Shown piece by piece: positions 8,670-16,886 of a stretch of DNA of 64,000 bases. The first letter of the stretch is position 1, and every line of letters starts with the position of its first letter. Under the pieces are notes generated by a model, which ran no database searches, had not been told where the DNA came from, and saw only the letters and a list, made by a program, of their open reading frames with translations. This DNA is from CATQHB01 sp965262595. GTDB lineage: Bacteria; Chloroflexota; Dehalococcoidia; Lucifugimonadales; UBA3495. A program made the translations under genes and the position numbers. The DNA lies in NCBI GenBank assembly GCA_965262595.1, contig OZ253548.1, forward strand, positions 3,100,001 to 3,164,000. Direction: 5' to 3'.

Positions 8670-9881
8670 TTACCCGGTGTTCGTTCCCTGGGCATTAGGG
8701 TTCTTGGGGTGGATGCGCAGCCGCTGTATGCGGCGGCCCATTACCGAGGCAATCTCAATGTGCAACTGATCAGTTTCCACAACGTCCCCTAACCGGGGCA
8801 TTCTTCCCAGGGAGACATAAACATACCCGCCCACGGTATCCACGTCCGGGTTGTCCAATTGCGTGTCGAATAGTTCTTCGATTACGTCGGTGGACACTCC
8901 GGCGTAAACCATGGCTGATCCATCGGGTTGCCGTATTACCTCCCGCTCATCGCCGATGGAGAACTCATCCTCTATTTCCCCCACAATCTCTTCCAGCAAA
9001 TCTTCCATGGTGATTAGACCTTCGGTGCCCCCGTATTCGTCCACCACAACAGCCATCTGGATGGCCCGTTGCTGAAACTCCTCCAGCAGGTCATCCAGCC
9101 GCTTGGTTTCCGGTATGAAATAAGCTGGACGCAGCAAATCCCTCAGGGACGACTTGGCGGGGTCGTCCCGGGACAGCAATTCCAGCAAGTCCAAAGAGTG
9201 GATAATGCCAACGATATGGTCAATGGTTTCTTCGTAAACCGGAATGCGGGTATGCCCGCTGCTGATGATCGGAGCCGTGGCTCTGATTAAGGGCGTGTTG
9301 ATGTCCAGAGCTACCATATCCAGGCGCGGGACCATAACCTCATGGGCGGTGGAAGCATCCAGATTAATGATGGACCGCAGCATTGCCCGGTCGCGCCGGT
9401 CCATGCTGACCAGTTCCTGTTCGGTGATGTCCAGGTTTTCGGAAGTCAGGTCGTCGTCTTCAGCTCCGTTACCGCCCGAAGACGCTCCGTTGCTGACGTT
9501 CCGGGCGCGTCGGTCGGATTGGCGAGTCAGGGCAAGGATCGGCCGGGAGCAGCGGGCGGCGAAGGCGGGCTTGCGTTGGGCCAGAAGATGCGCCAATCGC
9601 TGGATGATGGTCAAGCCTACCAGCAGCGCCAGGGAGAGGGTGGAGATGAGGCCCCAATTAAGGCCCAGGACGCCCTGAGCCAGATAGAGGCCGGAAAGGG
9701 AAATTGCAATGACGCAAGCGTACTTGAAAGGGGAGAAGAACAATATCGAGCGCTGCGGTGATGGGGTATCCCGCAGAACACCCCCGCCGTTGCCTCCCGA
9801 GTATTCAGCGATACTCAGGTAGGAGAACAGGGCCAGGAACCCGATGAAAATCGATAATGGTGGTAAGCTTTCGGTATCCAA
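8670..9881 (-). CDS. CorC/HlyC-type (CNNM) transporter-associated CBS protein
   Basis: Membrane protein of the CNNM/CorC group, linked to Mg2+/Co2+ efflux or resistance. The N-terminal 110 residues hold about three hydrophobic segments, shorter and more divergent than the usual DUF21 domain. A paired CBS domain follows (about 190-315), with the family hallmarks TRIPVYEETIDHIVGIIH and VVVDEYGGTEGLITMEDLLE. The C-terminal 75 residues are the CorC_HlyC domain (VSTDVIEELFDTQL, DTVGGYVY, GRRIQRLRI). The start is a TTG at 9881, three bases after the glmU stop, so it is probably translated from the glmU transcript; no internal ATG lies early enough. The substrate is not deducible. Confidence 0.88.
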   Translation of the reverse strand: MDTESLPPLSIFIGFLALFSYLSIAEYSGGNGGGVLRDTPSPQRSILFFSPFKYACVIAISLSGLYLAQGVLGLNWGLISTLSLALLVGLTIIQRLAHLLAQRKPAFAARCSRPILALTRQSDRRARNVSNGASSGGNGAEDDDLTSENLDITEQELVSMDRRDRAMLRSIINLDASTAHEVMVPRLDMVALDINTPLIRATAPIISSGHTRIPVYEETIDHIVGIIHSLDLLELLSRDDPAKSSLRDLLRPAYFIPETKRLDDLLEEFQQRAIQMAVVVDEYGGTEGLITMEDLLEEIVGEIEDEFSIGDEREVIRQPDGSAMVYAGVSTDVIEELFDTQLDNPDVDTVGGYVYVSLGRMPRLGDVVETDQLHIEIASVMGRRIQRLRIHPKNPNAQGTNTG

Positions 9882-9884
9882 TAA

Positions 9885-11261
9885 TTAATCAGTTGGCAGC
9901 AATTCGGTCTGCCCGTGTTTTCTTGCTCTTATTCTAGCAGGAATCCCGACCGCAAGTAAACCTTGGGGAACGTCTTTAGTTACCACTGATCCGGCGCCGG
10001 TCGCCGCATCCGCTCCCACCGTCACCGGAGCTACCAGCATGGTGTCGCACCCGATGAAGGCCCCCTCCCCAATAACGGTTCGGTGCTTGTCCTGCCCGTC
10101 GTAGTTGCAAGTAACAGTCCCGGCGCCGATATTGACGTTAGCCCCGATCGATGCGTCGCCCAGATAGCTGAAATGACCGGCGACCGCTCCGGGGCCCAAC
10201 CGGCTTTCCTTGACTTCAACAAAGTTTCCGAGGTGGACTCCGCTTTCCAGGTGAGCCGCCGGGCGCAAATGGCTGAATGGGCCAACCTCCACGTCGTCCT
10301 CCAGTGTGGCTTCTTCCAGCATTGAAGCTATTATCCGGCACCGGTCTCCTACCTGGGAATCCTGGAGCACCGAGTTTGGGCCGATGTCGCAGTCCTCCCC
10401 GATTGTGGAGCGGCCCAGCAGCATGGTATTGGGCCGGATTATCGTGTCCTGCCCGATCGAGACGCCGGCATCGATGTACACCGAGGCCGGGTCCTGAATG
10501 GTTACCCCGGCCCGGAGCCACTGCTCGCAAATCTGCCAATTCCGGATGGCCTCTACTTGGGCCAGTTGTACCCGGTCGTTGACGCCAAAGATTTCCTCCG
10601 GCTCTTCACTGGGCAGGGCGTCAATTTGGTCTCCCTGGGCGGCGCCGATGGCTACCAGCGATGTAAGATACTTCTCACCGTTAGAACTTGGGTGGATTTT
10701 TTCCAGGTTATTGGTCAGCCAGGAAAGGTCAAAGCAGTAAACGCCGCCGTTAACCTCGGCCGGGGCCCACTCCTCCCCTTCCCAGTCCGACGCTTCCACC
10801 AAGCCGGCGATCTGCCCGTCATCATCCCGGACTATCCGCCCTAAGTCCTGGGCATATATTCCGGAGGCGGTCAGCATCGTCATATCGTTTCCCTGGGCCA
10901 GGTGGCGCGCCGTCAGTTGCCGCACCGATTCCGCCCTGATTAGCGGGGAGTCGCTGCCCAGGACAATCAGGTGTTCCGCCCGGCCCCGGAGCGCGGCAAC
11001 GGCTTGACTTGCAGCATCGCCGGTGCCCCGGGCAGTGGGTTGGATTACATAATCCACGGTGTCCCCCAGTAGGTTGCGAACGGCTTCGGCATTGGCCGGC
11101 GAGACCACTACCAGGATGCTCTGCAACCCCTGGCCCTGCAGCAATTCCACCGGATGGCGGATGAGTTCCTTGCCGCATACCCGGTGCAAGGGCTTGGGCC
11201 GACGGGACTTCATTCGTTGCCCCGATCCGGCGGCTAGTATAATTCCGGCCCACTGCTCCAT
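9885..11261 (-). CDS. glmU: Bifunctional UDP-GlcNAc pyrophosphorylase / GlcN-1-P acetyltransferase
   Basis: Makes UDP-N-acetylglucosamine for peptidoglycan and glycans in two steps: acetylation of glucosamine-1-phosphate and then uridylyl transfer. At 458 residues it is full length. The N-terminal nucleotidyltransferase starts with LAAGSGQRMKS, and the catalytic-region Lys follows in RPKPLH. From about residue 250 the protein is a left-handed beta-helix of hexapeptide repeats ending near GIPARIRARKHGQTE. The ATG at 11261 has a good GAGGTG ribosome site. It is the first gene of a two-gene minus-strand unit with the corC-like gene. A TATAAT-like hexamer lies upstream on the minus strand (11394-11389) but has no good -35. 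Confidence 0.95.
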   Translation of the reverse strand: MEQWAGIILAAGSGQRMKSRRPKPLHRVCGKELIRHPVELLQGQGLQSILVVVSPANAEAVRNLLGDTVDYVIQPTARGTGDAASQAVAALRGRAEHLIVLGSDSPLIRAESVRQLTARHLAQGNDMTMLTASGIYAQDLGRIVRDDDGQIAGLVEASDWEGEEWAPAEVNGGVYCFDLSWLTNNLEKIHPSSNGEKYLTSLVAIGAAQGDQIDALPSEEPEEIFGVNDRVQLAQVEAIRNWQICEQWLRAGVTIQDPASVYIDAGVSIGQDTIIRPNTMLLGRSTIGEDCDIGPNSVLQDSQVGDRCRIIASMLEEATLEDDVEVGPFSHLRPAAHLESGVHLGNFVEVKESRLGPGAVAGHFSYLGDASIGANVNIGAGTVTCNYDGQDKHRTVIGEGAFIGCDTMLVAPVTVGADAATGAGSVVTKDVPQGLLAVGIPARIRARKHGQTELLPTD

Positions 11262-11636
11262 TATTTCACCTCTTGCCTCGTTGGGCGTCTTGCCTGATTG
11301 GCCGGGGCGGTCGTTCCGGCGCGCCTTCGGGAATATTGTCCGCGCCGGGTTTTGGCCCCGGCCCTAGGGTATAGGGTTCCTTCCCTGGATTATACCAGCC
11401 CTTGACCGTAGCGGCAGGGCGAGCCGTCGGGCTGGACCCAATTGGTTTGGATTGACAAGCCGGGGGAGTACGGGCCAAAATGGGGCTGTTTCCACGGGGC
11501 GCCCCGGCTCTGGTGTGGCGTGCCATTTATCGGCATCAACCGGGCGGCAGGCGACGCTTTAAGCTCAGTCCTTTATTTTCTTTCTTGTCTCACCCTTCAT
11601 TCCTTGATTTCCCCAACATGGTTCAGGAGGTTCCCG
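11262..11636. other. Intergenic region between divergent glmU and GatC-like gene
   Basis: About 375 bases separate two divergently transcribed units. It should hold promoters for both. A possible minus-strand -10 (complement of 11389-11394) is the only element noticed. No gene, repeat or structured RNA is apparent. Confidence 0.4.
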
Positions 11637-11831
11637 ATGGTTGACCTCACCGATACCGAGATTCTAGCTTTGGCTCAGGCTGCCGGTGTAAATATTCCAC
11701 CGGAGTTGGTGGCCGAGGTTGGCTACAGTCTTAACGGCTTGCTGGAAGCCCTGGAGAACGCGGATGTACCCGGCCTGGAAAAAATTGAACCTCTCCCGAT
11801 TATCATCCCCCCAAGCCCGCCCCGGAACTGA
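11637..11831 (+). CDS. GatC/AtzG-like small amidase-associated protein
   Basis: A 64-residue protein with two short amphipathic helices (DTEILALAQAAGVNIP and VGYSLNGLLEALENA) and a Pro/Ile-rich C-terminal arm (PLPIIIPPSPP). The arrangement matches GatC and AtzG-type subunits, which wrap around an amidase-signature partner. The ATG at 11637 was chosen because AGGAGG sits at the right distance; the open frame runs back to 11442 without support. The amidase gene begins 29 bases downstream, so a heteromeric amidase is likely. No gatB is nearby, which argues for a metabolic hydrolase, not Glu-tRNA(Gln) amidotransferase. The family call rests on pattern and context only. Confidence 0.6.
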   Translation: MVDLTDTEILALAQAAGVNIPPELVAEVGYSLNGLLEALENADVPGLEKIEPLPIIIPPSPPRN

Positions 11832-11860
11832 CGGTAATTTGCCCTGAGGAGGCCGGTAGT

Positions 11861-13276
11861 ATGGATAAGCAGGAAATCCCTTTTCTTTCCGCCACGCAAC
11901 TTTCTGACCTTATTAGGTCGCGGGAAGTTTCCCCGGTAGAGGCCACCGAGGCCTACTTGGAACGCATTTCGGAAATTGACGGCAAGCTCAATTCCTATAT
12001 CACCGTATGCCGGGAGGAAGCCCTTGCCGCCGCTCAGGAAGCCGAAAGGGAAATTGCTTCCGGCGGTTACCGAGGCCCATTGCACGGCGTCCCGGTGGCG
12101 GTTAAAGACCAGCTCAATACGCGGGGCATACGCACCACCGGCGGCTCCACCATTCTGGCGGACAATGTCCCCGACGAGGACGCAACGGTAATCGCCAAAC
12201 TGAAAGATGCGGGTTCAATACTGCTGGGCAAGCTGAATATGAGCGAGTTTGCCAGTGGGGACGCTTTTCGTCATCCCTACGGCCGGCCCCGCAATCCCTG
12301 GGACTTGACCCGTAACCCCGGCACCTCCAGCAGCGGCTCCGGAGCAGCCACCGCCGCCGGGTTGTGCGCCACTTCTTTGGGCGAAGACACCGGCGGATCG
12401 ATCCGCGGGCCGGCAACTTTCTGCGGTCTGGTAGGAATTCGGCCCACCTGGGGACGGGTCAGCCGGTACGGTATGCAAGGTGCGGCCTGGTCGATGGATA
12501 CCGCCGGGCCTATTTCCCGCACCGTTGCCGATTGCGCCATGACGTTGGAAGCAATCGCCGGCCATGACCCCAAAGACCCTTATACTTGGGATGCGCCGGT
12601 GCCGAATTATACGGCGGCGTTGAACGGCGACATTCGCGGCCTGAAAATCGGGGTGGTCAAGGAGCGGGTTTATACCGAGGTAGTAGATTCGGAGGTTGGC
12701 GAGGCGGTCATCCGCGCCATTGCCCAACTGGGTGATTTGGGCGCCGGAATAGAGGAAGTGTCCATGCCCCTGATGGTACACTCCGCCGCCGTTTCCAGCG
12801 CAATTATTATGGTGGACTCGGCGGCCCTGCACCGGAAGACTATCGCCGAACGGCTGGGCGAGTACGACTACAATAACCAGGTGCGCCTGTTGGCCGGAAG
12901 CATCCTTCCGGCCCAAGCCTACCATAAGTCTCTGAGGCTGCGTCACGCCATCCGTCAGGAAATACTGGACGCCCTGGACCGGGTGGACCTGCTGGTAATG
13001 CCCACCTCGTCAATACCGTCGTCGGTAATTCCGGAGCGGGCGGGAATCGGCAGCAAGCAGGAAGTCCTGGACGGTTATGCCGGGCGGCGCAGCTTCACGT
13101 CTCCCTACAATCTCGCGGGTGTTCCGGCTCTGTCAGTGCCCTGCGGATTCACCGCCGGAGGCTTGCCTATCGGTCTGCAAATAGCCGGGCGGCCCTTCGA
13201 TGAGGGAACGGTGCTTAATGCTGCTTATGCCTACGAGCAGGCTAATGAGTGGTATTTGCGGAGGCCGGGGATTTAG
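11861..13276 (+). CDS. Amidase-signature family hydrolase (GatA-like)
   Basis: Hydrolyses an amide bond with a Ser-cisSer-Lys triad. At 471 residues it has the expected AS domain: the catalytic Lys in VAVKDQLNTRG, the Ser-rich loop GTSSSGSGAATAAGL with the bridging Ser, and the nucleophile Ser in EDTGGSIRGPATFCGLVG. The C-terminal part ends in the usual substrate-site segment (YNLAGVPALSVPCGF). A strong AGGAGG ribosome site precedes the ATG. It is preceded by a GatC-like gene, so the product probably acts as a two-subunit enzyme. The substrate could be a small amide, carbamate or allophanate-like compound; sequence alone does not decide. Confidence 0.9.
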   Translation: MDKQEIPFLSATQLSDLIRSREVSPVEATEAYLERISEIDGKLNSYITVCREEALAAAQEAEREIASGGYRGPLHGVPVAVKDQLNTRGIRTTGGSTILADNVPDEDATVIAKLKDAGSILLGKLNMSEFASGDAFRHPYGRPRNPWDLTRNPGTSSSGSGAATAAGLCATSLGEDTGGSIRGPATFCGLVGIRPTWGRVSRYGMQGAAWSMDTAGPISRTVADCAMTLEAIAGHDPKDPYTWDAPVPNYTAALNGDIRGLKIGVVKERVYTEVVDSEVGEAVIRAIAQLGDLGAGIEEVSMPLMVHSAAVSSAIIMVDSAALHRKTIAERLGEYDYNNQVRLLAGSILPAQAYHKSLRLRHAIRQEILDALDRVDLLVMPTSSIPSSVIPERAGIGSKQEVLDGYAGRRSFTSPYNLAGVPALSVPCGFTAGGLPIGLQIAGRPFDEGTVLNAAYAYEQANEWYLRRPGI

Positions 13277-13329
13277 GGGGTTGGTTCAGGTATAATGGTG
13301 GCGAAAGGCCACCGCAGGAGAAGTTTAAA

Positions 13330-13617
13330 ATGCCCACCCAAAAATACACCATAGACGAAGTATGCGACCAAGGTGAGAAAATCTACGCAGAACAGATAAA
13401 GCACCTGGTAGAACCCCAGGAAAACGGGAAGTTCATCGTTATCGACATAGAAAGCGGCGATTATGAGATAGACGTGGAAGATATCGACGCTTCCCGGCGT
13501 CTGTGGGAGTGGCGGCCTGATTCGGTCAGGTTTGGGGCCAGAATTGGTTATCCCTCCGCTTATCGGATTGGCTGGAGGGGGACTTATGGGCTAATAGAGG
13601 GTTTGCGAAAGTTCTGA
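13330..13617 (+). CDS. Small accessory protein, family copy A (nuclease partner)
   Basis: A 95-residue acidic protein of unknown function, and the first of three related copies here (others at 14777 and 15468). Conserved blocks are KYTIDEVCDxGExIYAEQIK, LVEPQENGKFIVIDIESGDY and a C-terminal Ala-Tyr-Arg-Ile-Gly motif. The ATG at 13330 has a CAGGAG ribosome site; the frame is open to 13249, overlapping the amidase end, but that extension is not conserved in the other copies. The nuclease-like gene follows after 53 bases, exactly the gap seen between copy C and the second nuclease. Similar small proteins are, from memory, found next to DTGF-type aspartic proteases. An antitoxin or adaptor role is an inference from pairing and size. 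Confidence 0.7.
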   Translation: MPTQKYTIDEVCDQGEKIYAEQIKHLVEPQENGKFIVIDIESGDYEIDVEDIDASRRLWEWRPDSVRFGARIGYPSAYRIGWRGTYGLIEGLRKF

Positions 13618-13670
13618 GGCATCCGGTATATTTACATAATCTTGTTGCCGGTCTATGCGGAGGTGGTCTA

Positions 13671-14708
13671 ATGCCAAAGACGTTTGAGGAAACTCTTTCT
13701 AACATCAAGAGAAAGAACTTGGGCACTCTTGTAGAAGAGGCGATAAAGCAAACCGTAATTCTACCGCTACTTAACCGGGTTGGTTGGGAAACAGAAGATG
13801 ATGACGAGGTTAAACCTGAACATCCGACCGGGAAAGGGTTGGTGGACTACGCCCTCCGAATCGGCAATGCCAACCGCGTTTTTGTTGAAGCCAAAGCCGG
13901 AGGTGTGGATCTAAAGAACTGCGAAAGTCAGATCGAGGATTATTGTCGCTTTACCAAACCAAGCCTTGCCGTCTTGACCAATGGGCGCCAATGGTGGCTG
14001 TATTTGCCGCCCACGAAGGGCAAGAATGCGAGAATCAGGCGATTTCTTGAATTCGACATTACCGATGATGGACTGGGTAAGGTGGAGGAGAACTTTAGGC
14101 AATTCCTGGCTCGCGATAGGATGTCGAGTAAACAGTCTGTAAACCAGACCGTTGGAAATGCTCATTCCTTGCTCAGGGAAAGAATAGATGATGCTGTCGT
14201 TATGCAGGGCTTGACTGAAGCTTGGAACGAACTTGCAACTGACGAACAGACACTGGAATTTGTGGTGGCAAAACTTGCCGAGCGTCGGGAGATTCAAGCC
14301 AAAGAGACCCAATTTAAGCAATTCCTGCATTCAAGGAAGCCGTCCGTTAATACGGTAACGGAAGCAAAGAAGCCCATAAGTTTCCCAAAACCTGCCAAAT
14401 TCACTTTCAAAGCGGGGGATGGGCAGCCAGTAGTTAGGACTGTACCAAAAAACAAAGGTTGGAATGAACTCTTGGTCGGAGTTTGCGAGCTGATGCTGGA
14501 ACGACGTCCCGAAGCTTTCAATAAGGTCGTCCTGGAAATGCCTAAATGGTTCTCAAAATCCAGCGGTGGCTTGAAGTACCCGAAGCCAATAGGCGATACA
14601 GGAATCTACGTGGAATTTGGCGGAAGAGACGCAATCAATAAACTCATCCCGTCACTAGTGACTAAATGCGGGTATTCTCCAGGCTCTCTAACTATTCAGG
14701 AGAAGTGA
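13671..14708 (+). CDS. HsdR_N-like nuclease-fold protein, copy 1
   Basis: A 345-residue stand-alone relative of the N-terminal nuclease domain of type I restriction subunits. The PD-(D/E)xK core is readable: D59 in GLVDYALRIG, then E73 and K75 in VFVEAKAGG, followed by helices ending in SLAVLTNGRQWWLY. A middle helical region and a conserved C-terminal domain (KPISFPKPA ... GWNELL ... GDTGIYVEFGG) are shared with the second copy at 15810 and are not part of HsdR. No helicase, methylase or specificity subunit is adjacent. The ATG at 13671 has a GGAGGTGG ribosome site. Likely roles are defence, toxin or DNA repair; the fold assignment is by motif, the role unknown. Confidence 0.75.
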   Translation: MPKTFEETLSNIKRKNLGTLVEEAIKQTVILPLLNRVGWETEDDDEVKPEHPTGKGLVDYALRIGNANRVFVEAKAGGVDLKNCESQIEDYCRFTKPSLAVLTNGRQWWLYLPPTKGKNARIRRFLEFDITDDGLGKVEENFRQFLARDRMSSKQSVNQTVGNAHSLLRERIDDAVVMQGLTEAWNELATDEQTLEFVVAKLAERREIQAKETQFKQFLHSRKPSVNTVTEAKKPISFPKPAKFTFKAGDGQPVVRTVPKNKGWNELLVGVCELMLERRPEAFNKVVLEMPKWFSKSSGGLKYPKPIGDTGIYVEFGGRDAINKLIPSLVTKCGYSPGSLTIQEK

Positions 14709-14776
14709 CCGTCTAACTCCGTGGCCAGCCTTGACAATGGCTGCCTTCCAAACTGGACATAGAGGTCAAGAGCGCT

Positions 14777-15052
14777 ATGCATTCCGAAAAATACACCATA
14801 GACGAAGTATGCGACCGGGGAGAGCAAATCTACGCGGAGCAGATTAAACACCTAGTGGAACCACAGGAAAACGGTAAGTTTATCGTAATTGACATTGAGA
14901 GTGGGGATTATGAGATAGATGAGGACGAAATCGCAGCCGATGAACGCCTGTACGAAAGGCGGCCTGATGCCGTAGGCTACTTGGGACGAATTGGCTGCAA
15001 AGCCGCCTATCGCATAGGCTTTGGCGGGGCTAGGATTGAAAATGCCGATTAG
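14777..15052 (+). CDS. Small accessory protein, family copy B (protease partner)
   Basis: A 91-residue protein closely related to copies A and C: the same KYTIDEVCDRGEQIYAEQIK start, central LVEPQENGKFIVIDIESGDY and C-terminal AAYRIGF. Instead of a nuclease it is coupled to an aspartic-protease-like gene, whose ATG at 15042 lies inside the last codons of this gene. The overlap implies translational coupling and equal dosage. No strong ribosome site is visible before the ATG at 14777, and a 68-base gap separates it from the upstream nuclease, so it may share the upstream transcript. The function is not known. Confidence 0.7.
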   Translation: MHSEKYTIDEVCDRGEQIYAEQIKHLVEPQENGKFIVIDIESGDYEIDEDEIAADERLYERRPDAVGYLGRIGCKAAYRIGFGGARIENAD

Positions 15053-15416
15053 GGGGTATGTAGATGCCGGTCGGGAAGCTTGGGTGCCGCTTGATATAGT
15101 GGACAACAACGGGCGGTTCCAGTCAATTGAAGCTGTCATTGATACCGGGTTTACTGGATTTTTGACCTTGCCCCGTCAGTTGATTGAGATTTTGGAGCTT
15201 CGGAGAAGACGAAGGACCAACGTGGTCTTGGCAAATCGGGTTCGGGACAGGCTAAACGTCTGGAACGCCCAAGTCCGGTGGCACAACAGGCTACGCACCA
15301 TTCAGATTCTAGAAGCTGAAGGAACGCCCCTACTGGGTATGCGATTGCTAACTGACAGCCAGCTTACCATCCAGGTCCGAGTCGGCGGCAATGTGCTGAT
15401 AGAGGAGTTGGAGTAA
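15042..15416 (+). CDS. Retropepsin-like clan AA aspartic protease (DTGF type)
   Basis: A 124-residue single-domain aspartic protease. The catalytic motif is IDTGFTGFLTLP near residue 37, and a second hydrophobic-Gly element (GTPLLGMRLL) lies near residue 100, as in retropepsin-like AF_0612/clan AA proteins, which act as homodimers with one Asp from each chain. There is no signal peptide or membrane segment, so it is probably cytoplasmic. The ATG at 15042 overlaps the 3' end of small protein B by 11 bases; a TTG at 15021 is less likely. Pairing with the same small-protein family that accompanies the two nucleases suggests the small protein is a shared partner or regulator. Confidence 0.75.
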   Translation: MPIRGYVDAGREAWVPLDIVDNNGRFQSIEAVIDTGFTGFLTLPRQLIEILELRRRRRTNVVLANRVRDRLNVWNAQVRWHNRLRTIQILEAEGTPLLGMRLLTDSQLTIQVRVGGNVLIEELE

Positions 15417-15467
15417 CTTGTCCGAAATCGTAGCTCGTGGATTCACAGCGGCGATAAGGAAATAGCC

Positions 15468-15756
15468 ATGACAAATAAGAAATACACCATTGACGAGATA
15501 TGCGACCGGGGGGGAGCAAATCTACGAGGAGCAAATAAAGCACCTGGTAGAACCCCGGGAAAACGGGAAGTTCATCGTTATCAACATAGAAAGCGGCGAT
15601 TATGAGATAGACGAGGAGGATATCGACGCTTCCCAACGGCTGAAGGCGCGGCGGCCCGATTCCGTCAGATTTGGGGCCAGGGTTGGTTGCAAGGCCGCTT
15701 ACCGGATGGGTTGGCGGGGGACTTATGGACGAGTAGAGGGTTTGCGGGATACCTAA
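15468..15756 (+). pseudogene. Small accessory protein, family copy C (frameshifted)
   Basis: Third copy of the small-protein family. The ATG at 15468 begins a normal N-terminus (KYTIDEICDRG), but a run of seven G at 15508-15514 carries one extra base relative to copy B and moves the ribosome out of frame. The remainder (EQIYEEQIKHLVEP through YRMGWRGTYG) is intact in the other frame and ends at 15756. The next nuclease gene begins 53 bases later, as for copy A. Either the gene is dead, the homopolymer is a sequencing error, or slippage at the G run makes some full-length product. Confidence 0.7.
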
Positions 15757-15809
15757 ATCATCCTGTATATTTACATAACCTTGTCACCGCTCTACCCGGA
15801 GGTGGCCTT

Positions 15810-16856
15810 ATGACAAAAGCGTTTGAGGCAGTCCTATCCAAAATCAATAGCCAAGCATCACACCTTGAGGGGCTCGGTGAAAGGGCGGTTGAGATAGGTG
15901 TAGTTCAACCTCTGCTAAAAGAACTTGGTTGGGACACTTCTAAATTAAGTGAGGTTTATCCCCAGCCGTCGTTACCCGGAGGCAAGATACCTGACTACGA
16001 CCTTCGAATTGGTGGCAAGACTCAAATATTGATCGAAGTTAAGCGCTGGAATCATGTCCTTGGGGAAGCTGAAGAAGACCAACTTAAAGGCTATTGCCTT
16101 AAGGGAAAGCCGAGCCTATCAGTCCTGACCAACGGTGATGAGTGGCGGTTCTATGTAAAGCCTTGGCCCCGAGGCAAAAACGCGCATATGAGACAATTCC
16201 TGGAGCTACACATTTCGAACGGTGAGAAGGATATAGAGAGCAACTTTAAACGTTTCTTAGCGCGAAATAGTATGATAAATGGTCAAGCTGTCAAACAGAC
16301 AGTGGAGGCAGCAGCAGCTTTATTCGATGAGCACCAAAATCACGGTGCCATCATGGAAGGGCTAACTGAGGCTTGGAACAATCTGGCAGGCGATGACGTA
16401 ATGATGGAATTCGTGGTTTCAAAACTTGCCGAACGTTACGACATCCAGGCTAGGGCGGCTCAGCTCAAACAGTTCGTCCATTCGCGAAAGCCGACCGTCA
16501 ACAAAATAGAAGTCAGAAAGCCGATTAGTTTTCCGAAGCCTGCTTCCATCAATTTTAGTTTAAAGGGAAATGACCCCGTTGTTAGAACCTTTGAAGGGCA
16601 GCAGGGTTGGAACGAACTCCTGATAGTCGTATGTGAGGTGTTGCACAACCATCACAAGGAAATATTTGGGAAGTCTATCCTTGATATGCCTCAGTGGTTT
16701 TCACTATCGCATGACGGTTTCAAGCATTCAAACCCCATAGGCGATACCGGAGTTTACGCAAAATATGGAGGCAAGAAGGACATTGAGGAACGAATACCTA
16801 TAATATTGACCAAGTTTGGATACTCGAAAACATCTTTGACCATTAAGGAACGTTAA
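15810..16856 (+). CDS. HsdR_N-like nuclease-fold protein, copy 2
   Basis: A 348-residue paralogue of the protein at 13671, similar along its full length. Nuclease-core residues are retained: D62/D64 in KIPDYDLRIGG, then E76 and K78 in ILIEVKRW, followed by SLSVLTNGDEWRFYV. The C-terminal domain (KPISFPKPA, GWNELLIVVCE, PIGDTGVYAKYGG) matches copy 1. The ATG at 15810 with a GGAGGTGG ribosome site corresponds to the start of copy 1; the open frame back to 15687 is the end of small protein C read in another frame. Sequence around the start and the 53-base upstream gap is conserved with copy 1, so the pair arose by duplication of a small-protein/nuclease cassette and then diverged. Confidence 0.75.
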   Translation: MTKAFEAVLSKINSQASHLEGLGERAVEIGVVQPLLKELGWDTSKLSEVYPQPSLPGGKIPDYDLRIGGKTQILIEVKRWNHVLGEAEEDQLKGYCLKGKPSLSVLTNGDEWRFYVKPWPRGKNAHMRQFLELHISNGEKDIESNFKRFLARNSMINGQAVKQTVEAAAALFDEHQNHGAIMEGLTEAWNNLAGDDVMMEFVVSKLAERYDIQARAAQLKQFVHSRKPTVNKIEVRKPISFPKPASINFSLKGNDPVVRTFEGQQGWNELLIVVCEVLHNHHKEIFGKSILDMPQWFSLSHDGFKHSNPIGDTGVYAKYGGKKDIEERIPIILTKFGYSKTSLTIKER

Positions 16857-16886
16857 TCGTTAATCACTAATAGGAGGCATAACACC

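Noticed and set aside
13671..16856. Type I restriction system
   Set aside because: Only the nuclease-fold domain is shared with HsdR; no helicase motifs, HsdM or HsdS.
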